Shown: positions 9,491 through 18,010, counted from the first letter of the stretch. The stretch: DNA of 64,000 nucleotides from Halomonas denitrificans (GCF_003056305.1 NZ_PYVX01000006.1:116869-180868), one strand, 5' to 3'. The notes: generated by a model not told the origin, from the letters alone. Numbers and translations are program-made.

Positions 9491-9751
9491 GGGCAGAACC
9501 TCGAATCCGATCAGCCGCGGTCCGTGCAGGCAAAGGAGTCAGGATGTCATGGGCAAGCAGTCTCTGCCTCATGAATAACCGTGCGAAGTATCCAGCAAAA
9601 GCTGTATGGCGTCATCCCAGCATATAAACGGAATCCGTGTCGCCCGTGTGGCTTGCTCGTCAAGCCACACTCGGCCACTATCCCAAAATGAATGGCATTG
9701 CGCGGTCAAGCATCACGCTTTATGCCGTGAGCGCATACGAGGCACGGAGGC

Positions 9752-12337
9752 ATGCGAGTGCTCAACGAATTGGCGCTTATGGAGGCGCAGCAAGAAGTCC
9801 ACGAACGGATTGCGCAGCAGACACCGCTTGAGGACACTCTGGAGGCCATCGCCCACTGGATCGAGATCCTGCTGCCGGAGGCCATCGTGGCCTTCATGCG
9901 CTTCGATGCCAGGCGACAGACACTCAGTCTCATCCCCAGCCAGCGTTTCTCCAAGGCCTACCATGCGTGCCTACAGGCGGTACCCATCGGCCCGGGCGTG
10001 GCCTCCTTCGGTAGTGCTGCCTTCTGCCGCGAGCCGGTGATCACCGAGGATATCCGCAGCGATTCGCGTTGGGTGGCGTTCCGCGACTCCGCTGAGCGAG
10101 AGGGACTACGAGCCTGCTGGTCAAGCCCCGTGCTGACCTCCCAAGGAGAGCTTCTGGGTACCTTCGGTACCTACTTTTGCGAGCCGCGCTATCCCTCGGA
10201 TATTAGCCGGCGTCGTCTGAAACAGGCTGCGGCGCTTGTCGCTTTAGCGATCGTTCGCGATCGCGACGCCATTAGCCACCGGGCATTATCTGAGTGGCAT
10301 CGCTCGCTGTTCGTTAACCACCCTGACGGTGTCTATACGTTTGATCTGGAGGGACGCTTTCAGCGGTGTAACGCAGCGCTCACGCGCATTACTGGGTACT
10401 CTGAAGAGGCGCTGATCGGCCAGCATTTCAACGAATTCATCGAACCCGAATACCGTGAGTTGACCCAGACGGGGTTCGATATTGCCAGGCACGGCGGGTC
10501 GCACCAGTACGAAACGGTGGGCACCCACGGCGATGGCCACCCCTATCGGCTGGAGATTCTCAATTTCCCAGTCTCTGTGGATGGCGAGGTGGTGGGGGTG
10601 TATGGCATCTGTCGTGACATTACCGCCCGTAAACAGGAGGAAGCAGCACGCCGCCTGCTCGAGCGTGGCATCCAGGCCACACCCAATGGGGTGGTCATGG
10701 CCGATGCAAGTCAGTCAGACATGCCACTGGTCTATGCCAACGACGCTTTCTATCGACTCACCGGCTATGTGCCAGATGAAGTACTGGGCCGCAATTGCCG
10801 CTTTCTACAGGGGCCTGACTCTGATTCCGAAGCACTCGACGCCATTCGTCGCGCCATCCGTGCGCGAGCCTCAGTTGAAGTCACCCTGAGGAACTATCGC
10901 AAGGATGGCACGCCTTTCTGGAATCACCTTTCACTGAGCCCAGTATGCGCCGCTGACGGGACCTGCACACACTACATCGGTATCCAGCAGGACATCACCC
11001 GGTCGCGTGAGCAGGAGGCTCAGCTCACCCACCAGGCGACTCATGATCTGCTGACCGGTCTTCCCAATCGCACCGCCTTCGATGAGTGCCTGCAGGCGGC
11101 CTTCGAGCGGGTCCAGAGGGAGTCAGGGCTGCTGGTGGTGATGCACCTCGACCTGGACGGTTTCAAAGCGGTCAACGATGGCCTGGGTTACCACATCGGC
11201 AATCAGCTGCTGGTGGGAGTCAGCGAACGGCTGCGCCAGTTGATCGGCGAGGGTGACACTCTGGCACGCCTGACGGGTGATGAGTTCGCCCTGCTGCTCC
11301 CTAACCTCGATAGCCGACAGGCCGGGATCGACATGGCTGAGCAGGTATTGAACGCATTGGAGCGTCCTTTCGTGATAGAAGGCAAGCCATTGCATATCAG
11401 TACCAGTATTGGTATCGGAATCGCCTGTAACTGCGAGAACGTGGAGTACGCCTACGAGCTGATGCAGCGCGCCGACCTGGCGGTGGTTGACGCCAAGCAG
11501 CAGGGGCGCAATACCTGGCACTGGTACCAGGGGGGGCAGCAGCGTATCACCGAGGAAGCGGTGCTGTTGCGCCACGACCTGCATACGGCACTGCGTCATG
11601 ATCAGTTCGAGCTCTACTACCAGCCCATCGTGGAAGCGGTGAACGGGCACATTCGCGGGCTGGAGACACTTATCCGCTGGCACCACCCCGAGCGTGGGAT
11701 GATCTCACCCGGCGTGTTCATTCCGCTGGCCGAGCAGACCGGCCAGATCATCCCTCTGGGAGGCTGGATCCTGCGTCGTGCCTGTCATGACGCCGCGATC
11801 ATGCATGCCGGAGGCTGGCTGAGGGGGCCGGTTGCCGTGAACATCTCCTCGCTGCAGTTCCGTCGCGACGGCTTCCTGGCGGATGTCCAGGCGGCTCTGG
11901 ACGACGCCGGCCTGCCGCCCGAGCTTCTGGAGCTGGAGGTCACCGAGAGCGTGCTTCTCGATGGCGCCGAGCAGGCCATCGAGCTGATCAATGAGCTCAA
12001 GGCAATGAGCGTGCGCGTCGCGCTGGATGATTTCGGCACCGGCTTTTCCAGTCTCAGCTACTTGCGCGACCTGCCGATCCACAAGGTCAAGCTCGATCGT
12101 GCCTTTATCCAGGACATTACGACGAGCCGCAGCAACGCTGCCATCGTGCAGGGAATCATCACCATGGCTCACCACTTGGACCTGGTGGTGGCCGAGGGCA
12201 TCGAGGAGCAGGAGCAGCAGCAAGACCTGATTCGCCGCAACTGCGACCTGCTGCAGGGGTTCTACTTCGCCAAGCCGATGCCGCGAGAGGAGGTCATGGC
12301 GTTGCCGAGGCTGCTGGCCGCTCCTGTTGGGAGCTGA
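9752..12337 (+). CDS. GAF-PAS-LOV-GGDEF-EAL protein, probable blue-light-controlled c-di-GMP phosphodiesterase
   Basis: A cytoplasmic protein of 861 residues. Domains in order: GAF (about 15-175), PAS (about 185-295), a second PAS with the LOV flavin motif GRNCRFLQGPDSD (about 305-415), GGDEF (about 425-595) and EAL (about 605-855). The LOV cysteine that forms the FMN adduct in blue light is present. The cyclase motif is degraded to LTGDEF, so synthesis is unlikely. The EAL domain keeps the E of LETLIRW, the N of VNIS, LDDFGTGFSSL, KLDRAF and AEGIE, so c-di-GMP hydrolysis is likely. The ATG at 9752 has GGAGG only one base away; a GTG at 9758 would give better spacing. Light control is inference from the motif. 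Confidence 0.9.
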   Translation: MRVLNELALMEAQQEVHERIAQQTPLEDTLEAIAHWIEILLPEAIVAFMRFDARRQTLSLIPSQRFSKAYHACLQAVPIGPGVASFGSAAFCREPVITEDIRSDSRWVAFRDSAEREGLRACWSSPVLTSQGELLGTFGTYFCEPRYPSDISRRRLKQAAALVALAIVRDRDAISHRALSEWHRSLFVNHPDGVYTFDLEGRFQRCNAALTRITGYSEEALIGQHFNEFIEPEYRELTQTGFDIARHGGSHQYETVGTHGDGHPYRLEILNFPVSVDGEVVGVYGICRDITARKQEEAARRLLERGIQATPNGVVMADASQSDMPLVYANDAFYRLTGYVPDEVLGRNCRFLQGPDSDSEALDAIRRAIRARASVEVTLRNYRKDGTPFWNHLSLSPVCAADGTCTHYIGIQQDITRSREQEAQLTHQATHDLLTGLPNRTAFDECLQAAFERVQRESGLLVVMHLDLDGFKAVNDGLGYHIGNQLLVGVSERLRQLIGEGDTLARLTGDEFALLLPNLDSRQAGIDMAEQVLNALERPFVIEGKPLHISTSIGIGIACNCENVEYAYELMQRADLAVVDAKQQGRNTWHWYQGGQQRITEEAVLLRHDLHTALRHDQFELYYQPIVEAVNGHIRGLETLIRWHHPERGMISPGVFIPLAEQTGQIIPLGGWILRRACHDAAIMHAGGWLRGPVAVNISSLQFRRDGFLADVQAALDDAGLPPELLELEVTESVLLDGAEQAIELINELKAMSVRVALDDFGTGFSSLSYLRDLPIHKVKLDRAFIQDITTSRSNAAIVQGIITMAHHLDLVVAEGIEEQEQQQDLIRRNCDLLQGFYFAKPMPREEVMALPRLLAAPVGS

Positions 12338-12367
12338 AATAGAAAGCGGTGCCGGGCAGCCACATCT

Positions 12368-13579
12368 TCAGTTGCAACCCTCGTTTCCCATTTTCGGACT
12401 CAACACGACCCGGTTCCTGCCGCCGTGCTTGCCGGCATAGAGGGCCCGGTCGGCCTGCTGGATCAGGTCGTCCAGGTCGACTTCCCCGACAAGTCCCCCG
12501 GCGATGCCAATGGTGACGGTGAGGCGGTGGTTGGGCATGTCTTCCACCATCTCTAGCTCGGAGACCTTGCTCTGCAGGCGCTCTGCCACAATTTGTGCAT
12601 CCTGCAGGTGAGTCTCCGGCAGAGCCACGATGAACTCCTCGCCCCCGAAGCGCCCGATCACGTCCTGCGGGCGGAGGGCTCGCTTGCACGTTTCCGCCAT
12701 CGCCGTAAGCACCCGATCCCCCTGGCTGTGCCCCCAGGTATCGTTGATGGCCTTGAAGTGATCCACGTCGATCATGAAGAGGCTGAAGGGCGTCCTTTTG
12801 TGCCGTGAACGGTGCAGCAGGCCCTGGACTTGCGTCATAAAGTGGCGGCGAGAGTCGAGGCCCGTCAGTGCATCCCGTTCGGCGACCCAGCGCAGCTGGA
12901 CCTCCAGCGACTTTCGGTGAGTAATTTCTTCGCTAAGCTGGCAGTTTCGTACACGCTCGTCCTCCAGGAGCGCGAACTGTTTGCGCTGTAGCTTTTCCAA
13001 GCGAAGCAGTGCGAAGAACCCTACGGCGTTGGCCATGACCACCAGCAACAGGATGCGCAGGGTGACCACTGCGGAGATGTCGGCCATCGTCACTGCCGCG
13101 GTAAGGAAGCCTACGCTCAGGTAGAGACTGGCGATGGCCACCACAGGCAGAAGGTTGGGGATCAGTAGGTAGAACGCCATGATGGCCACCAGCAATGCGG
13201 TGACCTGAGTGGGGAGGCTATCGGGCCTTAGGGGCACGATCAGGATAATACCCGTCGCCAGGATCCAGAGGGGTAGGGCGTGTAGCCAGATTCGGCGGTT
13301 ATAGTCGCCGGCGCGACCGATCAAGAAAGCGAGAACTAGGCAGGAGACCATCACCACCAGGCGCATGGCGAGCAGCAGGTAGAGCTCCTTGCTCACGCCG
13401 ATGTAGTGATAGTCGGAGATGGCGAACATACCGAATACCAGCGCCGCCACGCTGATCGCCAGGCCGGACTCGAGCCGCACCCTGGGTGCGACCTCCCGAC
13501 GATATATCGCCTCTTTGGTCGTTTCGCGAAACTGACCGGTCAGCTGGTGCAGTGAGTATCGTGTAGTGGGTGATGACAC
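12368..13579 (-). CDS. Membrane-anchored diguanylate cyclase (MASE-like + GGDEF)
   Basis: 403 residues. Residues about 35-215 form five to six hydrophobic helices (for example LLVAIMAFYLLIPNLLPVVA) with short loops, as in MASE-type membrane sensor modules; the exact MASE class is not clear. A short coiled linker precedes the GGDEF domain, whose site reads FGGEEF, with IDVDHFKAINDTWGHSQGD upstream and an RxxD inhibition site (RPQD). Synthase activity is expected. The start is GTG at 13579, with GGGGAGAG seven bases upstream. It is convergent with the LOV-EAL gene across a 30-bp gap, so the two opposing activities are neighbours. Confidence 0.88.
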   Translation of the reverse strand: MSSPTTRYSLHQLTGQFRETTKEAIYRREVAPRVRLESGLAISVAALVFGMFAISDYHYIGVSKELYLLLAMRLVVMVSCLVLAFLIGRAGDYNRRIWLHALPLWILATGIILIVPLRPDSLPTQVTALLVAIMAFYLLIPNLLPVVAIASLYLSVGFLTAAVTMADISAVVTLRILLLVVMANAVGFFALLRLEKLQRKQFALLEDERVRNCQLSEEITHRKSLEVQLRWVAERDALTGLDSRRHFMTQVQGLLHRSRHKRTPFSLFMIDVDHFKAINDTWGHSQGDRVLTAMAETCKRALRPQDVIGRFGGEEFIVALPETHLQDAQIVAERLQSKVSELEMVEDMPNHRLTVTIGIAGGLVGEVDLDDLIQQADRALYAGKHGGRNRVVLSPKMGNEGCN

Positions 13580-14286
13580 AGGCCGACTCTCCCCGTCCCA
13601 TAGTGATTGCAGCCTTCACCGCTTTGGTCTTAGCGGTGAGCGCCTCTACTTGCCGGCCTAGTGCAATATAAGCGTTTAAAGGTAGCTGTAAGTTGGCTGG
13701 GTGACAATGATCACTGACATCACCCGCCGTTCTATCGCGTCAAGTCCGTGTTCCCACCCGGTATTGACCAAGATGAACCGGTACTTGGCGCGGGTCTCGC
13801 TCGTGATTCAGGAGCACCACATCAGACATGCTTTGATTTGCTGGCGAGATGATGCGATGATGTCAAGACTACCAAGGTTTGCTTGCGAAGCTGCACCAAC
13901 AGTACTTAGTTGATGATTCCGCCGGAATGGTCCGCTTCTGGCCGTTAGCTGTCGCACATAATTTGGTCGTTTTCTTTATATCATGCGACCAGTCGTGCAG
14001 AGCGGGCTGCTTTTCCGTAAAGAAATCGATTAAACCTTTCTATGTATAGAAAAGGCCCGTTTATCGGTTATCTGATGGCATCCTTGTACGCCCTTTTCTG
14101 CTCCCTTCACCTCTCCGCATCCTGATCCGGCCTTGATGGTGTCCATGGACGCCTAAATTATCTAATATACGGCCCGCTCGCCCAAGGTCACCGTCCGGCC
14201 CAGGCTCGGCCAGCGCATCCTGGATGAACCGCCACAACGCCACTCGGGTGAACAGCATCCCGTCGTGCTTTACGAGATCCGGAAAA
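13580..14286. other. Non-coding stretch at the left edge of the accessory island
   Basis: No convincing gene was found in about 700 bp. GC falls relative to the cyclase genes to the left, so the island boundary probably lies here. Short open frames exist on both strands but lack ribosome binding sites and family patterns. The stretch contains the first copy of the 80-bp direct repeat (14004-14083). A fragment near 14221-14245 encodes WMNRHNA, echoing the WMNRPNA segment of the antitoxin gene at 14611, and may be a relic of another such gene. Confidence 0.5.
14004..14083 (+). repeat. 80-bp direct repeat, copy 1
   Basis: Aligned without gaps to 15321-15400, 60 of 80 bases are identical. The best-kept core is CCCGTTTATCGGTTAT. 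The two copies bracket the 65-residue gene, the short antitoxin-domain gene and the first Xre antitoxin gene. Confidence 0.7.
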
Positions 14287-14484
14287 TTAGATGATGCCGA
14301 GCGCTTTGCGATGGCAGCGGACAGTTTCGATGGCTTTCTTATGGTGCTTTTTAAGGGCTTTAAGACGCTCAGCACCGCTGATTTCCGTTCCAGCAACGTC
14401 CGCAGAACTGATGCAGTACGACCGAGCTTTAGACTGTTTTCCTGCTTGGGTCTTCACTATCACCTGAGTCTCTGGGGTTGCCAT
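14287..14484 (-). CDS. Small lysine-rich hypothetical protein (65 aa)
   Basis: The frame starting at 14484 (MATPETQVIVKTQAGKQSKA...) has a strong GGAGG five bases before the ATG, which is the main reason to accept it. The peptide is basic, with a helical C-terminal half rich in Lys and His (RLKALKKHHKKAIETVRCHR). No known family is recognised. It lies inside the segment bracketed by the 80-bp repeats and is divergent from the solo antitoxin-domain gene. A role with nucleic acid would fit the charge, but nothing in the sequence proves it. Confidence 0.5.
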   Translation of the reverse strand: MATPETQVIVKTQAGKQSKARSYCISSADVAGTEISGAERLKALKKHHKKAIETVRCHRKALGII

Positions 14485-14610
14485 GCTGACCTCCAAGGCA
14501 AGGGAAGTTGATTGTCGGTGCGACCAGCAGCCACTAACTGCTCGGTTGTTCAATCTTTGGACATGCTAAACTGCAATCTGACACATGACACAGCTACAAA
14601 CGAGGTTACC

Positions 14611-14817
14611 GTGTCTCGTAATCCCCACGACCGCATCATCGCTGTGATCGACCTAGCGGCCGATGTCTTTGAAGATCGTGAGGCAGCCATCTCCTGGATG
14701 AACCGCCCCAACGCCGCCTTGGGCGGACAGCCCCCCGTCGCGCTTTGTGACACAGAACCAGGGGAGCATCAGGTTCGCCGGGTTCTCCACGCCCTAAAGT
14801 GGGGTGGAGTGGTGTAA
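14611..14817 (+). CDS. Solo MbcA/ParS-type antitoxin domain (68 aa)
   Basis: A GTG at 14611 with GAGG five bases upstream opens a 68-residue frame: VIDLAADVFEDREAAISWMN, then RPNAALGGQPPVALCD, ending in VRRVLHALKWGGVV. This is the C-terminal toxin-binding domain of Xre/MbcA/ParS antitoxins (DUF2384), with the WMxxPNxALGGxxP core intact. The usual N-terminal helix-turn-helix half is missing; an earlier in-frame ATG at 14563 would add residues but no DNA-binding fold. In RES-Xre systems the toxin gene follows directly. Here an ATG overlaps the stop codon (TAATG), but its frame lasts only 28 codons, so the toxin appears to be lost. Confidence 0.7.
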   Translation: MSRNPHDRIIAVIDLAADVFEDREAAISWMNRPNAALGGQPPVALCDTEPGEHQVRRVLHALKWGGVV

Positions 14818-14862
14818 TGCTGTTCCGACGGTCTACCAGATCCTGCTCGCATCCACGCGTAG

Positions 14863-15207
14863 CTACGTCTCGCGCAGTGAAACAAGGTCGCTGTCGGCGA
14901 TGACTTCTAACGGTGATCGGCCATTGAAACCTTCGTTGTGGTTGACCATCGACATGAAGCCGTACACGTTCGACGGGTTGTCGAAGATTAACCGCAGCGC
15001 GGCATGGATGTTCAGCACGTAGCTGATTCGAGTGAGCTGGTCTTCATCCAGGTTGACCTGCCATTCTGGATCATGACGCATGGCACGCGCATAGCTGTCA
15101 GGGGAAACACGCAGGATCGCTGTGCCCTGCTCACTGGTGGCACCCCACTTTCCCAAAATCGTGACGGCTGTCTGCAGCCCCGTAGTGGCCTTGTCCTTGT
15201 TTGTCAT
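14863..15207 (-). CDS. Xre/MbcA/ParS-family antitoxin-like regulator (first copy)
   Basis: 114 residues from the ATG at 15207, which has GGGGAGGGG just upstream. Residues about 15-50 form a helix-turn-helix-like segment (ILGKWGATSEQGTAILRVSP). The rest is an MbcA/ParS toxin-binding domain: LTRISYVLNIHAALRLIFDN, then FMSMVNHNEGFNGRSPLEVI. The length is slightly short for the family. No RES-type toxin gene lies next to it on the same strand. Upstream is an inverted repeat (AACCTTGG ... CCAAGGTT) that could be an autoregulatory operator. The gene points away from the 140-bp repeat array, mirroring the gene at 18011. Confidence 0.75.
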   Translation of the reverse strand: MTNKDKATTGLQTAVTILGKWGATSEQGTAILRVSPDSYARAMRHDPEWQVNLDEDQLTRISYVLNIHAALRLIFDNPSNVYGFMSMVNHNEGFNGRSPLEVIADSDLVSLRET

Positions 15208-15242
15208 AGCCCCTCCCCCTCTTGCACGTGTGTGCTCATAAC

Positions 15243-15298
15243 CAAACCTTGGCACGGCCACCACTGGTGGCGCCATGGTGCCTGCACGGCCAAGGTTG
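15243..15298. promoter_or_regulatory. Inverted repeat and shared 17-bp motif upstream of the first Xre gene
   Basis: ACCTTGGCACGGCCACC (15246-15262) matches 16 of 17 bases at 17939-17955, upstream of the other Xre gene. Here it also forms the left arm of a larger inverted repeat whose right arm is GGCCAAGGTT near 15288. A role as operator for the Xre proteins is inference. Confidence 0.45.
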
Positions 15299-15320
15299 AG
15301 GTCATACACTCACGCTATGT

Positions 15321-15400
15321 GGGCTGACTTTGCGTAAAAGTATCTCAAAAACCTTTTCGCATATACAAAAGTCCCGTTTATCGGTTATTTGATGGAACCC
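15321..15400 (+). repeat. 80-bp direct repeat, copy 2
   Basis: This is the second copy of the repeat at 14004-14083, with 75 percent identity and no gaps. It lies between the upstream region of the first Xre gene and the degenerate left end of the 140-bp array. Confidence 0.7.
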
Positions 15401-15439
15401 ATGGATACTATTTCTTGGCCCTCTAGCCATACAGATTTC

Positions 15440-15531
15440 TGTGTCTGGGAGCGACTGGGCAGACTGACCTACTTCTGAGGCCCTGAACCTGGATCTGGTT
15501 GATGGTACTCGCGAGATAGCGACCTGCCTAT
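15440..15531. repeat. Left, degenerate part of the 140-bp repeat array
   Basis: The sequence GAGGCCCTGAACCTGGAT, then TACTCGCGAGATAGCGACCTG, follows the order of motifs in the array at 16892-17910. It was separated from the rest by insertion of the IS256-family element; joining 15531 to 16901 restores a normal unit. Confidence 0.7.
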
Positions 15532-16891
15532 GAGTTATCGTCAAATCTGGTGGATGGCAGTCAGGCCGCATTCCTGTCTGATTGATCGGCTACCTGCTCC
15601 CCGTCCTGGAATTTGACGTTGCTGACCACCAGCTCCAGCTTCTGGAAGTGCTTGATCCGTCTCCAGCGTTTCTGGGCGGTCTGGAGCAGTTTGAAGACCA
15701 TCGCCAGGGTCGTGTCCCGGGAGCCGCAGTTCCGGCTGCGCTTGGTCCTCAGACGGACCGTAGCGAAGGTCGACTCGATCGGGTTGGTGGTGCGAATGTG
15801 CAACCAGTGTTCTACCGGGAAGTCATAGAACGCCAGCAGCTCGTCCCGATCCTTGGCCAGGCACTCCATCGCCTGGGGGTACTTGGCGCCGAAGCGCTTC
15901 AGCGTCCGGTCGAAGGTCTGGTGGGCCGCTTCACGCGTCTCGGCCATCCGGATCTCGTGCAGGTCGGCCTTGACCTTAAGCTGCACCGACTTGGGCAGCT
16001 TGTTCAGCACATTGGCCGCCTTGTGGACCTAGCAACGCTGGTGCGCCGTGGTCGGGTAGACCTTGCTCAGCGCCTTCCAGAAACCGAGCGCGCCATCGCC
16101 GATCGCCAGCCTGGGAGCCTCTGTCAGGCCACGCTCATGCAGGCCCGTGAGCAGCTCCGTCCAGCTGGCTTCCGACTCGCGATGGCCATCCTCGACGGCG
16201 ACCAGTTCCTTGCGGCCATGTTCGGTGACGCCAACGATCACCAGCAGACAGAGGCGGTCATCCAATCGCACATTGCTGAAGACGCCATCGGCCCACCAAG
16301 TCCCGCTGGCACCAGGCCTTGTGCTCGTCGAGCCACTGGGCCTTCAATCGCGAGACCGTGTTGGCCGATAGGCCCTTCGCCTAGTCACCCAGCAGAGCCG
16401 ACAGGGCCTCCTGATAGTCGCAGGTGGAGATACCCTTGAGATAGAGCCAGGGAATCAACTCCTCGACGCTGCGGGTCCGTTTCAGGTAGGGCGGCAACAG
16501 GCTGCTGTTGAAGCAGGCCTGGCCGCCACTCCGGTCCCGCACCTTGGGCACCTTGACGGTGACGTCGCCGATGCCAGTCTGCACGGTACGCTCCGGCAAA
16601 TAGCCATAGCGCACCACCTCCAGTCGACCGTCCTCCAGAGTCGTGTCGGTAAACTGGGCCAGGAACGTCGCCAGCTCGGCTTCCACGGCTTTGGCAATGA
16701 GGTCTCGTGCCCCTTGGCGCAACAATTCGTTCAACGGGTCGGAGATCTCGGGTTCTGGCTGCGACAGGGCTCGGAGGGTAGAGTCGGTCATGGCGTATCC
16801 GCTCTTGTTGATTGAGATCTTGGTCGTGATCAATCAACAGGATACGCCACCCTTCCTACCTCCTCCCGTACACCAGAAATCACCATAGCTC
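15532..16891 (-). mobile_element. Decayed IS256-family insertion sequence with 9-bp target duplication
   Basis: The element spans about 1360 bp. Its ends are imperfect inverted repeats of about 27 bp: GAGTTATCGTCAAATCTGG on the left and GAGCTATGGTGATTTCTGG read inward from the right. It is flanked by the exact 9-bp direct repeat CCTGCCTAT (15523-15531 and 16892-16900), within the 8-9 bp expected for the family. Removing the element and one duplicate rebuilds a unit of the 140-bp array, which confirms both ends. The transposase is broken, so the copy cannot move by itself. Confidence 0.85.
15561..16791 (-). pseudogene. IS256-family (mutator-type) transposase, broken
   Basis: The N-terminal part starts at the ATG at 16791 ([15 protein letters not shown]) and reads through [10 protein letters not shown] to a TAG at 16381. 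A deletion near 16297 removes several residues before WADGV and changes frame. The middle part contains the aspartate site IGDGALGFWKAL and ends at a second TAG (16029) where family members have Trp (HQRCW). The C-terminal part runs from VHKAANVLNKLPKSVQ through TTNPIESTFATVRLRTKRSRN to the natural stop. The acidic catalytic residues survive, but three lesions prevent a full protein. Confidence 0.88.
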
Positions 16892-17910
16892 CCTGCCTAT
16901 GGCGCTGAGTGCTTTTACTCGCGAATTCGACACTGCTGAGAGATCTGCTGGGAACTAGGGAGAAACTGGCGTACCTGCGAGGCCCTGGGACTAGGTGCTC
17001 GCGAAATAGCGACCTGTCCATGGCTGCTGAGGGCTTTTACTCGCGAATTCGCCGCTGCTGAGGGACCTGTCCGGTACTAGGGAGAAGCTGGCGTAGTCCG
17101 CATGGTACGGGCTTTCAGCCCGATCATCAGTAGGGAGAAACTGGCGTACCTGCGAGGCCCCGGAACTGGGTGCTCGTACTCGCGAATTCACCGCTGCTGA
17201 GGGACCTGTCCAGTACTAGGGAGAAGCTGGCGTAGCCCGTATAGCACGGGGCTTTCAGCCCGATCATCGGTAGGGAGAAACTGGCGAACCTGCGAGGACC
17301 TGAGGCTGGATGCCCATACTCGCGAATTCGACGCTGCTGAGGGACCAGTCCGGTACTAGGGAGAAGCTGGCGTAGCCCGCATGGCACGGGGCTTTCAGCC
17401 GATCATCAGTAGGGAGAAACTGGCGTACCTGCGAGGCCCTGGGACTGGGTGCTCGTACTCGCGAATTCGCCGCTGCTGAGGGACCTGTCCGGTACTAGGG
17501 AGCAGCTGGCGTAGCCCGCATGGCACGGGACTTTCAGCCCGATCATCAGTAGGGAGAAACTGGCGTACCAGCGAGGCCCTGAGACTGGGTGCTCGTACTC
17601 CCGAATTCACCGCTGCTGAGGGACCTATCCGGTACTAGGGAGAAGCTGACGTAGCCCGTTTAGCATGGGGCTTTCAGCCCGATCATCGGTAGGGAGAAAC
17701 TAGCGTACCTGCGAGGCCCTGAGGCTGGATGCTGATACTCGCGAGTTCGCCGCTGCTGAGGGACCTGTCCGGTGCCAGGGAGAAGCTGGCGTAGCCCGCA
17801 CGGTACGGGGATTTTCAGCCCGATCATCAGTAGGGAGAAACTAGCGTAGCCCGCATAGCATGGGGCATTCAGGCCACGCCCCCAGCAACTAGGGCGACTG
17901 ACGTACCTGT
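16892..17910. repeat. Tandem array of about 140-bp non-coding repeats
   Basis: The anchor ACTCGCGAATTC recurs at about 16918, 17039, 17178, 17318, 17458, 17598 and 17738, giving spacings of 121, 139, 140, 140, 140 and 140 bp (one anchor reads CCCGAATTC and one GCGAGTTC). Each unit contains two copies of AGGGAGAARCTGGCGTA, 52 and 87 bp apart in alternation, about 13 copies in all. It also contains a palindromic block, AGCCCGCATGGCACGGGGCT followed by TTCAGCCC, able to form alternative hairpins. No protein-like pattern is conserved; changes are not spaced by codons. The array lies between two divergently oriented Xre-type genes. Its function is unknown; a protein-binding or partition-like array is one possibility. 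Confidence 0.85.
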
Positions 17911-17938
17911 GATGCCCTGCGACCGGGTCTTGTAGCCA

Positions 17939-17955
17939 ACCTTGGTACGGCCACC
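17939..17955 (+). promoter_or_regulatory. Shared 17-bp motif upstream of the second Xre gene
   Basis: ACCTTGGTACGGCCACC differs by one base from 15246-15262. It lies about 55 bp before the start of the second Xre gene, at the right edge of the repeat array. It is a candidate operator or array-boundary site; no -35/-10 pair was called with confidence. Confidence 0.4.
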
Positions 17956-18010
17956 GCTTAAAGACATGGTGTAAAGTAAAAGAAGGTTTTTTAGATTAGG
18001 GGGCATGGTG

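Noticed and set aside
13701..13913. 70-codon frame starting MTMITDITRR
   Set aside because: No ribosome site, no recognisable family, and it overlaps a non-coding AT-richer stretch.
14061..14396. 111-codon minus-strand frame
   Set aside because: It overlaps the better-supported 65-aa gene in another frame and has no ribosome site; the WMNRHNA echo is on the plus strand.
16830..17610. Repeated minus-strand open frames containing YASFSLVPDRSLSSGEFAS-like segments
   Set aside because: They arise from the 140-bp repeats, break in most units, lack ribosome sites, and the substitutions between units are not codon-biased.
16892..17910. CRISPR array or integron attC array
   Set aside because: Units are contiguous 140-bp repeats without unique spacers, no cas genes are nearby, and the attC core (GTTRRRY with its partner) and cassette genes are absent.
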